Made by a program: the position numbers and the translations under genes | The notes under the pieces: model-generated | Seen by the model: the letters and a program-made list of their open reading frames with translations, nothing else | Database searches by the model: none | What the model was told of the DNA's origin: nothing | In this document: positions 16,299 through 23,654 of the stretch, piece after piece | How positions within the stretch are numbered: position 1 is the first letter of the stretch | Layout: the number at the start of each line of letters is the position of its first letter | Origin: Bacillota bacterium | Lineage (GTDB): Bacteria; Bacillota; Clostridia; Acetivibrionales; DSM-1351 | Assembly: GCA_023391425.1 (NCBI GenBank) | Contig: JAEWAX010000052.1 | Span: 1-57,181 of the forward strand | DNA length: 57,181 nucleotides | Direction: 5' to 3'

Positions 16299-17015
16299 CT
16301 AAAACTTCATCTGAGCTAAGTCTTCTTTAATAATCTGACCATCAGCGAGACTGATTTTGCGTGAGCATCGATTTGCAATATCTTGGTCATGTGTTACGAG
16401 GATTACTGTTTTGCCAGTACTAACTAATTCTTTGAAGATGTTGAAAACATCATTTGATGTGTTAGAGTCAAGATTTCCAGTAGGTTCATCTGCAATAACA
16501 ATTGAGGGGTCATTGGCTAGTGCTCGTGCTATAGCAGCTCTTTGCTGCTGCCCTCCAGAAAGTGTGGTTGGAAATTTAAATGCTTGGTCTTCAATGCCAA
16601 CCTGCTCTAACAGACCTAGTGCTCGTTCCTTGCGCTTAGCTGTTGGAAAAGTGTTGCAAAAGTCCATTGGAAGCATTACGTTTTCGACTATCGATAAGGT
16701 CGGAAGAAGTTGAAAGAACTGAAATACAACTCCTACACTTATACCACGCCATTTTGAAATTCTACTTTCATTCATAGTTTGAATTTCTTTTCCTCCGATG
16801 AAAATCTCTCCAGAGGTAGGTTTGTCTATTCCTGTTATCATATTCATTAGAGTTGATTTCCCACTTCCTGATTTGCCAACTACAGATAAAAACTCACCAT
16901 TATTTACCTTCAAGTTTATTCCTCTTAATGCATCAAATGTGCCTGCCGACGTTATAAACGTTTTTTTAACATTTCTTAGACAAATTAATGCTTGGTTATT
17001 TAATTCATTTTGCAT
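16299..17015 (-). CDS. ABC transporter ATP-binding protein (LolD/MacB type)
   Basis: A 238-residue ATPase. Walker A is GKSGSGKST (near residue 38), followed by the Q-loop, signature LSGGQQQRAAIARAL and Walker B VIADEPTGNLDS, with the H-loop ILVTHD. The PTGNLDS sequence and overall length are typical of the LolD/MacB/SalX branch, the partner of FtsX-type permeases such as the gene 18 bp downstream. The start ATG follows AAGGAAGTGA. It is the first gene of the minus-strand operon, with its promoter in the 17.0-17.25 kb region shared with the divergent TetR gene. Confidence 0.93.
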   Translation of the reverse strand: MQNELNNQALICLRNVKKTFITSAGTFDALRGINLKVNNGEFLSVVGKSGSGKSTLMNMITGIDKPTSGEIFIGGKEIQTMNESRISKWRGISVGVVFQFFQLLPTLSIVENVMLPMDFCNTFPTAKRKERALGLLEQVGIEDQAFKFPTTLSGGQQQRAAIARALANDPSIVIADEPTGNLDSNTSNDVFNIFKELVSTGKTVILVTHDQDIANRCSRKISLADGQIIKEDLAQMKF

Positions 17016-17182
17016 AAATAATCACTTCCTTTTATTATTTAAAAAGTGTACAATATATTTGTAACTGAACACTTTGTATGATTAAATATTAAGAGTATTT
17101 TCATCGAGTGTAAACAGATAAAATCGTTCAAATGTACAATATCAAACAAATCCTTAAAATTGTTCAGAAATGGGGTGAAGAA

Positions 17183-17238
17183 ACAACTAAATAATAAAAC
17201 CAACTCACTTTAAATTTGTGAAGTTACTATTTAGTTGT
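17183..17238. promoter_or_regulatory. Possible TetR operator pair in the divergent promoter region
   Basis: An 11-bp inverted repeat, ACAACTAAATA (17183-17193) and TATTTAGTTGT (17228-17238), ends 10 bp before the TetR start. An imperfect palindrome, ACTCACTTTAAATTTGTGAAGT, lies between the arms. The location between divergent genes fits a shared operator; direct evidence is only the symmetry. Confidence 0.4.
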
Positions 17239-17248
17239 CAATAAGGGT

Positions 17249-17833
17249 ATGAATAATAACGAGCAGGACAGAAGAATATTAAAGACCCGTGAAGCTATAC
17301 AAGATGCATTATATTCACTTATGTCAGAAAAGCAGTATAACAAAATTACTATTCAGAACATTATTGACCGTGCCAATGTAGGCAGATCTACTTTTTACTC
17401 GCATTTTGCAACCAAGGATGAACTACTACTTAGCAGCGTAGAGCATTTCCTACAAATACTTAATGATTATATAAAAAGTTATTTTGAAAGTGAGGGAGAA
17501 AAAGCTAGGATAATTCCTGTAGTTGAACTTTTTGAGCATATAAAGCAGAACAGTCGAGTAATAAAAGGGATGTATAATGCAGAAAGTTCAGAACTTTTTT
17601 TTGAAAGGGTGCAACGCTTTTGGAATTCTCAAATCGAGGAATATCTCAGTTCAAAGCAGACTAAAGGTAAAAAACTCAAGGTACCAATAGAAGTTTTAAC
17701 CAACCATATCTCAAGCACATTTATTTACATGCTCAAATGGTGGGTAGATAACAAAATGCCATATTCACCTATTGAGATGGATCAGTATTTTCAGGAATTA
17801 ATAAATCCATGTATTCATTCGATAATGGAATAA
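17249..17833 (+). CDS. TetR/AcrR-family regulator, divergent from the MacB-like operon
   Basis: A 194-residue protein. The N-terminal helix-turn-helix (ITIQNIIDRANVGRSTFYSHF, residues ~31-51, with KDELL after it) is typical of TetR proteins, and the C-terminal domain resembles TetR_C_33-like domains of clostridial regulators. ATG 17249 is preceded by AAGGG at short spacing, so the start is probable rather than certain. It is transcribed divergently from the ABC ATPase/permease operon, the classic arrangement for a local repressor of an efflux system. Confidence 0.85.
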   Translation: MNNNEQDRRILKTREAIQDALYSLMSEKQYNKITIQNIIDRANVGRSTFYSHFATKDELLLSSVEHFLQILNDYIKSYFESEGEKARIIPVVELFEHIKQNSRVIKGMYNAESSELFFERVQRFWNSQIEEYLSSKQTKGKKLKVPIEVLTNHISSTFIYMLKWWVDNKMPYSPIEMDQYFQELINPCIHSIME

Positions 17834-18019
17834 CATTTCATAGGGGTCTTATTCAACAGATAATACAATTGAGTCAATTTCGATAAAATGTGGCTTTTCT
17901 ATATTTTAAATGCGGAATAGAATAATAGCAATAAGACAAAGAGGGGTGAGAAAAAATTCTTGCCTTTTTTAATGTTCAGAAATTTATATTATTAATATGA
18001 AAATTATATAAAAATAATA

Positions 18020-18076
18020 TTGACACTAAATGGAAAGTACAATATAATGAGTTTAAACTCAGTGAGTTGTGACTCA
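18020..18076 (+). promoter_or_regulatory. Strong promoter with tandem palindromic operators
   Basis: Perfect consensus TTGACA (18020-18025), a 17-bp spacer and TATAAT (18043-18048). Two adjacent operators start at the -10: TGAGTTTAAACTCA (18048-18061) and TGAGTTGTGACTCA (18063-18076). Both are 14-mers sharing TGAGT/ACTCA arms and lie 15 bp centre to centre. This is a clear case for autorepression by the TetR protein encoded next. Confidence 0.82.
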
Positions 18077-18143
18077 ATGAATTAAAACACTAATATAACA
18101 AAGTTCAAAACAGGATAATATCAAAGCATAGGAGTCAATTAAA

Positions 18144-18740
18144 ATGCCCGAGTCACAAAGACAAAAACAAAAAAATCAAACAAAAAAGCATCTTATTGAT
18201 GTAGCATTAGAGCAATTTGCTAAGGATGGTTTAACTACTGCACGTACTTCAGATATTGCTAGTGCGGCAAAAGTATCCCATGGTACTTTGTTTGCACACT
18301 TTCCAACGCGAGAGATTCTTTTGGATGAAGTAATTGAGGAGTTTGGAATGCGGATTACCAAGAGACTTCATGAATTGGTTAGCAGTAATTGTGGAATGAA
18401 GGAGCTTCTCGAGGCTCACCTAAAAGGGATTAGTGAGTATGAGGCATTTTACACTCGATTGGTTTCTGAAGGACATTTATTACAAGACAGGGCGCGTAAT
18501 TCTTTAATTATGATTCAGTCGGCTATTTCATTCCATATTGCTCAAGCTGCAGAGTATGAAATGGAAACCTGTAAAATACGAAAGATGCCTGTTGATTTAT
18601 TATTTAATACTTGGATTGGACTAATTCATTACTACCTGGTTAATGGTGATTTATTTGCACCTGATGAATCAGTCATAAAGGTACATGGAAATAGGCTAGT
18701 GGAACATTTTATGAGTTTAATTAAACTTAAGGATAGCTAA
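18144..18740 (+). CDS. TetR/AcrR-family regulator with autoregulatory operator
   Basis: A 198-residue regulator. Residues ~14-60 form the TetR DNA-binding domain (TARTSDIASAAKVSHGTLF), followed by a helical sensor domain. The start ATG lies 9 bases after AGGAGT. Its promoter is the best sigma-A match in the window and is overlaid by two TGAGT...ACTCA palindromes. No exporter is adjacent; the next genes encode small Cys-rich proteins, a helical-repeat protein and a TfoX-C protein, which may or may not be in the same transcript (there is a 166-bp gap without a clear terminator). The effector is unknown. Confidence 0.88.
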   Translation: MPESQRQKQKNQTKKHLIDVALEQFAKDGLTTARTSDIASAAKVSHGTLFAHFPTREILLDEVIEEFGMRITKRLHELVSSNCGMKELLEAHLKGISEYEAFYTRLVSEGHLLQDRARNSLIMIQSAISFHIAQAAEYEMETCKIRKMPVDLLFNTWIGLIHYYLVNGDLFAPDESVIKVHGNRLVEHFMSLIKLKDS

Positions 18741-18906
18741 ATATAAAACCTGATATTGTAAATGAAAATTTTTTATCAAGACAGGCGTAAAAATATACTA
18801 TATTTGATTTATTGCAACTGATGTATGTGATATTGACTGTAAATTGACTATTTTGTGGAAAGTTATTTTTTATTTAATAATTAAATTAAGAAAGGTGATA
18901 TTTAAG

Positions 18907-19143
18907 ATGAAGATATGTATTGCTTGTGGAATGCCAATGAAAACACTCAAAGATTTTGCTATGGGGGATGAGAAGAAAGATTATTGCACTTACTGTGCAA
19001 GACCAGATGGTACTATGCAGTCATATGAGGAAAAGCTGGAGTCTATGACTGGATTTATTATTAGAACCCAGGGCTTAGATGCGAATGTGGCGCGAAACTC
19101 AGCAAAGGGAATGATGGCTGAGCTTCCAGCATGGAAGGCGTAA
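18907..19143 (+). CDS. Zinc-ribbon protein (Zn_ribbon_2 type)
   Basis: A 78-residue protein opening with a CIACGMPM...DYCTYCARPDG zinc ribbon, the layout of the putative zinc-ribbon family often annotated in clostridia, followed by a helical tail (EEKLESMTGFIIRTQG). The start is ATG 18907, after GAAAGGTGATA; an upstream in-frame TTG lacks a ribosome site. It is 21 bp from the next Cys-rich gene, so both are probably in one operon. The biochemical role is unknown; zinc binding is inferred from the four cysteines. Confidence 0.75.
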   Translation: MKICIACGMPMKTLKDFAMGDEKKDYCTYCARPDGTMQSYEEKLESMTGFIIRTQGLDANVARNSAKGMMAELPAWKA

Positions 19144-19164
19144 ATAAAGCTAGGAGGAACAAAA

Positions 19165-19440
19165 ATGTTTGAATCAAGATGTGGTGTATGTTGTAATAGT
19201 TGTGTAAGAAGAGAAGAAGTTAGTTGTACGGGTTGCCTAAATATGAAAGCTCCTTTTTGGGGAGGGGTATGTAATGTGAAAAGTTGTTGTGAAGGAAAAG
19301 AAATAAACCATTGTGGTGAGTGTGCGATATTTCCATGCGATATGTTAAGTAACATGGGAAAAGATCAAGGATATGATCCTTCAATTAAAATAGAACAATG
19401 TAAAAAATGGATGAATGTTTCGGAGAAAAAGTTACCTTAG
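19165..19440 (+). CDS. Cysteine-rich DUF3795-family protein
   Basis: A 91-residue protein with 13 cysteines. The patterns CGVCCNSC, CTGC, CNVKSCC and CGECAIFPCD match DUF3795, a family of small Cys-rich proteins common in anaerobes that probably bind zinc or an iron-sulfur cluster. The ribosome site TAGGAGG precedes ATG by 6 bases. It sits between the zinc-ribbon gene and the helical-repeat gene in an apparent operon. No reaction is known for the family. Confidence 0.8.
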   Translation: MFESRCGVCCNSCVRREEVSCTGCLNMKAPFWGGVCNVKSCCEGKEINHCGECAIFPCDMLSNMGKDQGYDPSIKIEQCKKWMNVSEKKLP

Positions 19441-19463
19441 TTTCAAAAATGGGGATAGGAGCT

Positions 19464-20099
19464 ATGTCTATACTAAACAGGATTGCAAGTTTACAAAATA
19501 GAAGGGACGATGTGCCCAATCAAGAACTTGCAAGGGAACTTGCAGCAACTGAGAATTTATATGGAATTAATGAAATCGCTCAAAATCTTTTCAACAAAGA
19601 TAAAAATATACAAAGCGATTGTATAAAGGTTCTATATGAAGTGGGTTATATTAAGCCTGAGCTGATAACGCAGTACACGCATGCCTTTATAAAACTCTTG
19701 AAAGGCAGGGATAACAGATTAGTTTGGGGAGCTATGATTGCATTATCAGAAGTTGCAGTGCTAGAAGCTGATGCTATATTTGATAATCTTCAAACGATTT
19801 ATTCTTCTATGCAGAAGGGTTCTATTATTACAATTGATAATGGAATTAAGGTTTTAGCAAAAGTTGCTTCAAGAAGTGATGAGTATAATAAAAGCATTTT
19901 TCCATATTTAATTAACCATCTCAAGAATTGTAGACCCAAGGAAGTGGGGCAACATGCGGAAAGTATCTCTATTACAGTTAACCTGCTTAATAAAGATGAA
20001 TTTATCAAGGTGCTGAAAGAAAGGGAAAGCTCACTAACAAATTCCCAACTTGCAAGGGTAAAAAAATTGTATAAATTACTAGATAGGCTAGTAGGATGA
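19464..20099 (+). CDS. Helical-repeat (HEAT-like) protein of unknown function
   Basis: About 211 residues, almost entirely helical with alternating amphipathic helices (NIQSDCIKVLYEVGYIKPEL, RLVWGAMIALSEVA). It resembles HEAT/ARM-type scaffolds. The start is uncertain: the frame is open from 19407, overlapping the end of the DUF3795 gene. ATG 19464 (MSILNRIASLQ) gives the most natural N-terminus but has AGGAG only two bases away, and ATG 19449 is an alternative. Position in the Cys-rich cluster suggests co-expression. No catalytic motif is visible. Confidence 0.6.
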   Translation: MSILNRIASLQNRRDDVPNQELARELAATENLYGINEIAQNLFNKDKNIQSDCIKVLYEVGYIKPELITQYTHAFIKLLKGRDNRLVWGAMIALSEVAVLEADAIFDNLQTIYSSMQKGSIITIDNGIKVLAKVASRSDEYNKSIFPYLINHLKNCRPKEVGQHAESISITVNLLNKDEFIKVLKERESSLTNSQLARVKKLYKLLDRLVG

Positions 20100-20102
20100 G
20101 GT

Positions 20103-20363
20103 ATGAATATGGGAAAATTAAGTGAATTGCCTAATATAGGCGAGATTATGGAAAAACGCCTTGCTAATGTTGGAATTTATGATGTTGAAACACTTGTAAA
20201 GATGGGAAGTAAGGGAGCTTTTATAAAACTGCACATGCTTGAGGGAGATACGTGCTTTTGCTCACTTTGTGGGTTGGAAGGTGCAATTCAAGGAATCAGA
20301 TGGCATCACTTGAGTAATGAAATAAAAGAAGATTTGAGAAATTTTTTCAAAACCTTTAAGTAA
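20103..20363 (+). CDS. TfoX C-terminal-domain protein
   Basis: An 86-residue protein matching the TfoX_C helix-hairpin-helix domain: LSELPNIGEIMEKRLANVGI at the start, VETLVKMGSKGAFIKL in the middle and a WHHLSNEIKEDLRNFF tail. In Proteobacteria, full-length TfoX/Sxy proteins regulate competence; free-standing C-terminal domains in Firmicutes are uncharacterised. It starts 3 bp after the preceding gene, with AGGATGAGG as its ribosome site, so it is the last gene of the small cluster. A repeat-B element follows. Confidence 0.8.
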   Translation: MNMGKLSELPNIGEIMEKRLANVGIYDVETLVKMGSKGAFIKLHMLEGDTCFCSLCGLEGAIQGIRWHHLSNEIKEDLRNFFKTFK

Positions 20364-20396
20364 AACTAATTAATGATAAAACTAGATAGCAATGGA

Positions 20397-20460
20397 CTTA
20401 ATCCGATGTCTAAGCTCAAGGTGGAGTAAAAACTCGACCTGAAGCCAAGAACTCTGTTTA
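20397..20460 (-). repeat. Structured intergenic repeat, family B, copy a (minus orientation)
   Basis: Read on the minus strand it begins AAACAGAGTTCTTGGCTTCA and ends GAGCTTAGACATCGGAT, folding into a long imperfect hairpin around GAGTaaaaACTC (on the plus strand). Copies b, c and d lie at 23319, 39785 and 50569. Confidence 0.7.
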
Positions 20461-20496
20461 TGAAAATAGCTGGTATAAGGTATGGAGGAATATGAT

Positions 20497-21075
20497 ATGT
20501 CTAAAAAATTGCCAAAGGAAGTAAGAGTGGAGTCTTTACTTATGGCTGCGGTAGAAGAATTTTTGGAAAAAGGTTATGAGGGTACATCGGTTGACGCAAT
20601 AGCAAAGAGGGCAGGCGTCAGTAAGGGAGGATTATATTACCACTTCCCTAATAAGGAAGTGATTATGATGGAGGCTAATCGTAAGCTTTCAGAACCAATA
20701 ATGGAAATGATTGAAAAGGCTAATCGAAATGAAAGTGCTATAGGTGGATTGAAAGAGTATATAAAAGAATATATAAAATATTGGGTATTTCATGATAGAG
20801 AGCTAAGCTTCTTTTTCTTGTCTATGTCAAAAGCATTAGCATCTCCAATCCTGATGGAGTATTATAGGAAATATATAAATGAGAGCACTAGTTTCTTTGT
20901 AAGTATGTTTCAAAAAGCAGTTGATTTAGGAGAGGCTAATATAAGTAATCCTGAGACTTATGGCATATCATTAATGGGAGCACTCGATGGAGTACTTTCA
21001 TATATTATGGTTAATCCTGAAACTAATATTGAAATTTTAACTGAACATATCATGCAGATCTGGCTGAAAAATTAA
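20497..21075 (+). CDS. TetR/AcrR-family regulator of the adjacent ABC-2 exporter
   Basis: A 192-residue protein with a canonical TetR domain (GTSVDAIAKRAGVSKGGLYYH, residues ~28-48) and a helical effector domain. ATG 20497 follows GGAGGA by 7 bases; an upstream ATG at 20482 overlaps that site and is less likely. It lies in the same orientation, 160 bp before an ABC-2 exporter operon whose promoter carries a perfect CCGACGGTCGG palindrome, a sequence type bound by several TetR-family proteins. Control of that exporter is therefore the most likely role. Confidence 0.9.
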   Translation: MSKKLPKEVRVESLLMAAVEEFLEKGYEGTSVDAIAKRAGVSKGGLYYHFPNKEVIMMEANRKLSEPIMEMIEKANRNESAIGGLKEYIKEYIKYWVFHDRELSFFFLSMSKALASPILMEYYRKYINESTSFFVSMFQKAVDLGEANISNPETYGISLMGALDGVLSYIMVNPETNIEILTEHIMQIWLKN

Positions 21076-21100
21076 ATTTAAAATCAAAAGATAAAAAAGC

Positions 21101-21154
21101 AACTAAATCCCAAGTAACTAAATCCCAGGTAAATAAATTCTAAGTAAATAAATC
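21101..21154 (+). repeat. 15-bp tandem repeat, about 3.6 units
   Basis: Three full units (AACTAAATCCCAAGT, AACTAAATCCCAGGT, AAATAAATTCTAAGT) and a partial fourth lie between the TetR gene and the exporter promoter. The units diverge progressively to the right. Confidence 0.8.
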
Positions 21155-21169
21155 ATTTGAATATATCCA

Positions 21170-21217
21170 TTGACATAAATAGGCAAAAATATTATACTAA
21201 AAAATACCGACGGTCGG
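21170..21217 (+). promoter_or_regulatory. Promoter and TetR operator of the ABC-2 exporter
   Basis: Perfect TTGACA (21170-21175), a 17-bp spacer and TATACT (21193-21198), followed at the expected transcription start by the palindrome CCGACGGTCGG (21207-21217). Its high GC in this AT-rich region stands out. Confidence 0.82.
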
Positions 21218-21236
21218 AATGAAAGGACGATGTATT

Positions 21237-22184
21237 ATGGAGCGTGAGGTATTTCTTTCTGTTGAAGGGCTAAGTAAAAAATATGGTGAAATTCTTGCAG
21301 TTGATGATGTTACATTTTCAGTGCAAAGGGGGGAAGTTTTGGGGTTGCTAGGGCCAAATGGTGCTGGGAAAACCACTATCATAAAAATGCTTTGTGGCCT
21401 TTTAAAAGCTGATGCTGGTAATATAACTATTGGTGGAGTTTCTATTTCCACAGGTTATAATCAAATTAAAAGGATGATAGGGCTGTGCCCTCAAGAAATT
21501 GTTATATGGGAACAGCTTACATGTTTAGAGCAGTTGAAATTTGTCGGAATGTCCTACGGATTGTCCTATAAAGAAGCTGGCAAAAAGGCTGAAAGCCTTC
21601 TAGAAGCGCTTGGCCTTTCTGCAAAAAAAAATAAAATTGCGAAGACTCTTTCGGGAGGAATGCAGAGAAGGTTGAACATTGCACTGGCAATAACCCATGA
21701 CCCGGAAGTTATAATACTTGACGAACCACAGGCAGGACTTGACCCTCAGAGTAGGATTTTAGTGCGTGACTTTATCAGGCAGTTAGCAAAAGAAAAAACA
21801 GTTATTCTTACAACGCATGATATGGATGAAGCGGATAGACTATCTGACAGGGTAGCGATAATTGACCATGGAAAGATACTTTTGATAGGAACACCTGAAA
21901 AGCTCAAAGAAAAGTCAGGCATGGGAGATATCATACAGGTACGAATAAATGAAGTTAATAAAGATAAAATTGACCTATTGCTAAATTCTATGCCACCAGA
22001 ATTTACAGAGAAAAAATATTCTGATGGACTTTTGTTACTTGGGGCAAGTGAGGTACTTGAACTAATTCCAAAAGTAAATAACACTTTAAAAACTTTTAAC
22101 ATACATATAGAAGATATGACTATTAGAAAGCGTACGCTTGAAGATGCGTTTATTTCAATGACTGGAAGGGGGCTTCGTGAATGA
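21237..22184 (+). CDS. ABC-2 type exporter, ATP-binding protein
   Basis: A 315-residue DrrA/CcmA-type ATPase. Walker A GPNGAGKTT is near residue 37, with signature LSGGMQRRLNIALA, Walker B IILDEPQAGLDP and H-loop TTHDMDEADRLSDR. A DrrA-type C-terminal extension (~residues 225-315) follows the ATPase core. ATG 21237 lies after AAAGGACGA; the in-frame ATG at 21219 overlaps the operator. The stop overlaps the permease start (ATGA), so the two are coupled. Probably exports a drug or lipid under TetR control. Confidence 0.92.
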   Translation: MEREVFLSVEGLSKKYGEILAVDDVTFSVQRGEVLGLLGPNGAGKTTIIKMLCGLLKADAGNITIGGVSISTGYNQIKRMIGLCPQEIVIWEQLTCLEQLKFVGMSYGLSYKEAGKKAESLLEALGLSAKKNKIAKTLSGGMQRRLNIALAITHDPEVIILDEPQAGLDPQSRILVRDFIRQLAKEKTVILTTHDMDEADRLSDRVAIIDHGKILLIGTPEKLKEKSGMGDIIQVRINEVNKDKIDLLLNSMPPEFTEKKYSDGLLLLGASEVLELIPKVNNTLKTFNIHIEDMTIRKRTLEDAFISMTGRGLRE

Positions 22185-23320
22185 GACTTTTTGCTTCAAT
22201 CACAAAATCATTTAAAGAAAACGTACGAGATTGGAAAGTACTTGCGATGGTCTTAGTGTTTGCCCCATTTTTTATATTGCTGATGAAACTTTTTTATGGA
22301 GGAGAGCCTACCACATATAAACTAGGAATTCTAAATTTTGATGATGGCATGGTATCAAATGCACTTGTTAAAAGTCTTGAAAGCTCGAAGGGACAAGATG
22401 GAAACAGATTATACAAATTAAGCTTTATTAACAATGAAGAAGAACTTAGGGTAAAAGTTAAGGATAAAGAAATAGATATTGGGATTGTTATACCAAACGA
22501 TTATTCTGAAAAATTATCACAAGCAGAAACTAGCACTGTTAGGCCTGCTATTGTAAAATTTTATGGAAGTATGGGCAATATGAGGTATACTGTGGCAGCT
22601 ATAATGGCAGGTGATGCGGTAAACAAACAAGGTTTAGAGATAGCAAAAGTGATTCTGCCGTCATCTATATCAGAGACTTTCGTTGAGAAGAAACAGCCCT
22701 TAAACGAATTTGAAGGCTATGTTCCAGGCTTAATGTCTTTAAGTGTGTTAATGATACTTTTTACAGCATCTGCTTCAATTGTGAAGGAAAATGATAAAAA
22801 GACACTTATTAGATTGAAACTAAGTCAACTGGGAGCATTTAATTTTCTCTCTGGAATATGTATTGTGCAAGCAATAGTCGCTATTGCAGCAATCGTTCTT
22901 TCATACTGGGCAGCCATTAATTTAGGATATAAACCAGTAGGAGGATTTGGTGCTGTACTTGTTGTTGGGATAATTTCAAGTTTCTCAATGGTTGCTGTAA
23001 GTCTAGTGGTAGCAAGTTTCCTTGATACGATTTTTGATGTTTTAACCATTGGTTGTTTTCCTTTCTTTATTATGATGTTTTTTTCAGGAAGTATGTTCCC
23101 GCTTCCAAAGATGAATTTGTTTACAATCGGTGGGCATGCGTTTGGAATTACAGATATTTTGCCACTAACTCATACAGCAAATGCATTTAATAAAATCTTA
23201 AACTATGGAGTAGGAATAAATAGTGTTTCGTTTGAGATTATTATGATTACTCTGCTAACAGTAATATACTTTGTAACAGGGTTAATGTTATATCAAAAGC
23301 GAAAGCTTTCCAAAGCATAA
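22181..23320 (+). CDS. ABC-2 type exporter, permease
   Basis: A 379-residue ABC-2 membrane subunit: one N-terminal helix (~22-38), a large extracytoplasmic domain (~45-175, with VRPAIVKFYGSMGN), then a block of five helices (~178-375) that includes the family's FFSGSMFPLP segment near residue 302. It overlaps the ATPase gene by 4 bp. This is the YhgE/DrrB-like design common in Gram-positive drug or lipid exporters. The stop codon runs directly into repeat B copy b, which may serve as its 3' end. Confidence 0.88.
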   Translation: MRLFASITKSFKENVRDWKVLAMVLVFAPFFILLMKLFYGGEPTTYKLGILNFDDGMVSNALVKSLESSKGQDGNRLYKLSFINNEEELRVKVKDKEIDIGIVIPNDYSEKLSQAETSTVRPAIVKFYGSMGNMRYTVAAIMAGDAVNKQGLEIAKVILPSSISETFVEKKQPLNEFEGYVPGLMSLSVLMILFTASASIVKENDKKTLIRLKLSQLGAFNFLSGICIVQAIVAIAAIVLSYWAAINLGYKPVGGFGAVLVVGIISSFSMVAVSLVVASFLDTIFDVLTIGCFPFFIMMFFSGSMFPLPKMNLFTIGGHAFGITDILPLTHTANAFNKILNYGVGINSVSFEIIMITLLTVIYFVTGLMLYQKRKLSKA

Positions 23321-23373
23321 ACAGATTTCTAAGTTTCAGGTGTAACTCTTACTCCATCTGAAGCTTAGAAATC
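23319..23373 (+). repeat. Structured intergenic repeat, family B, copy b
   Basis: Begins AAACAGATTTCTAAG at the exporter stop codon and folds back on CTGAAGCTTAGAAATC. Downstream sequence to about 23455 contains further conserved-looking blocks, including AGACATCGGAT, which recurs (inverted) at the edge of copy a. The whole unit may thus be ~135 bp. Confidence 0.7.
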
Positions 23374-23480
23374 GTTATCCAGAGTCGTAGCACCGTTTAT
23401 CCCACACTTATAGAAATGGGGGTATTAACTGCGATAGACATCGGATAAATTTAAGTTAATAATGTACTCAACTTGATATT

Positions 23481-23506
23481 GGAACGATGTAAATCGTTCC
23501 TTTTTT
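23481..23506 (+). terminator. Rho-independent terminator
   Basis: Perfect GGAACGAT/ATCGTTCC stem with a GTAA tetraloop followed by TTTTTT. It terminates the exporter operon and its repeat-B tail. A second weaker hairpin (ACC...GGT core within AAAAT...ATTTTT) follows at 23517-23547. The rest of the gap up to 23654 shows nothing else. Confidence 0.9.
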
Positions 23507-23654
23507 ATTGTATAGAAAATCACCGGCTATGCTGGTGGTAATTTTTATATCCATTGCATATGATTGTTTTGGGGATAATTACATAAATTATAAAATCATA
23601 CATTTTTCATATTTAAAAGTACAATGTTGTAAATAAAATTAAGGAGATAGTAAA

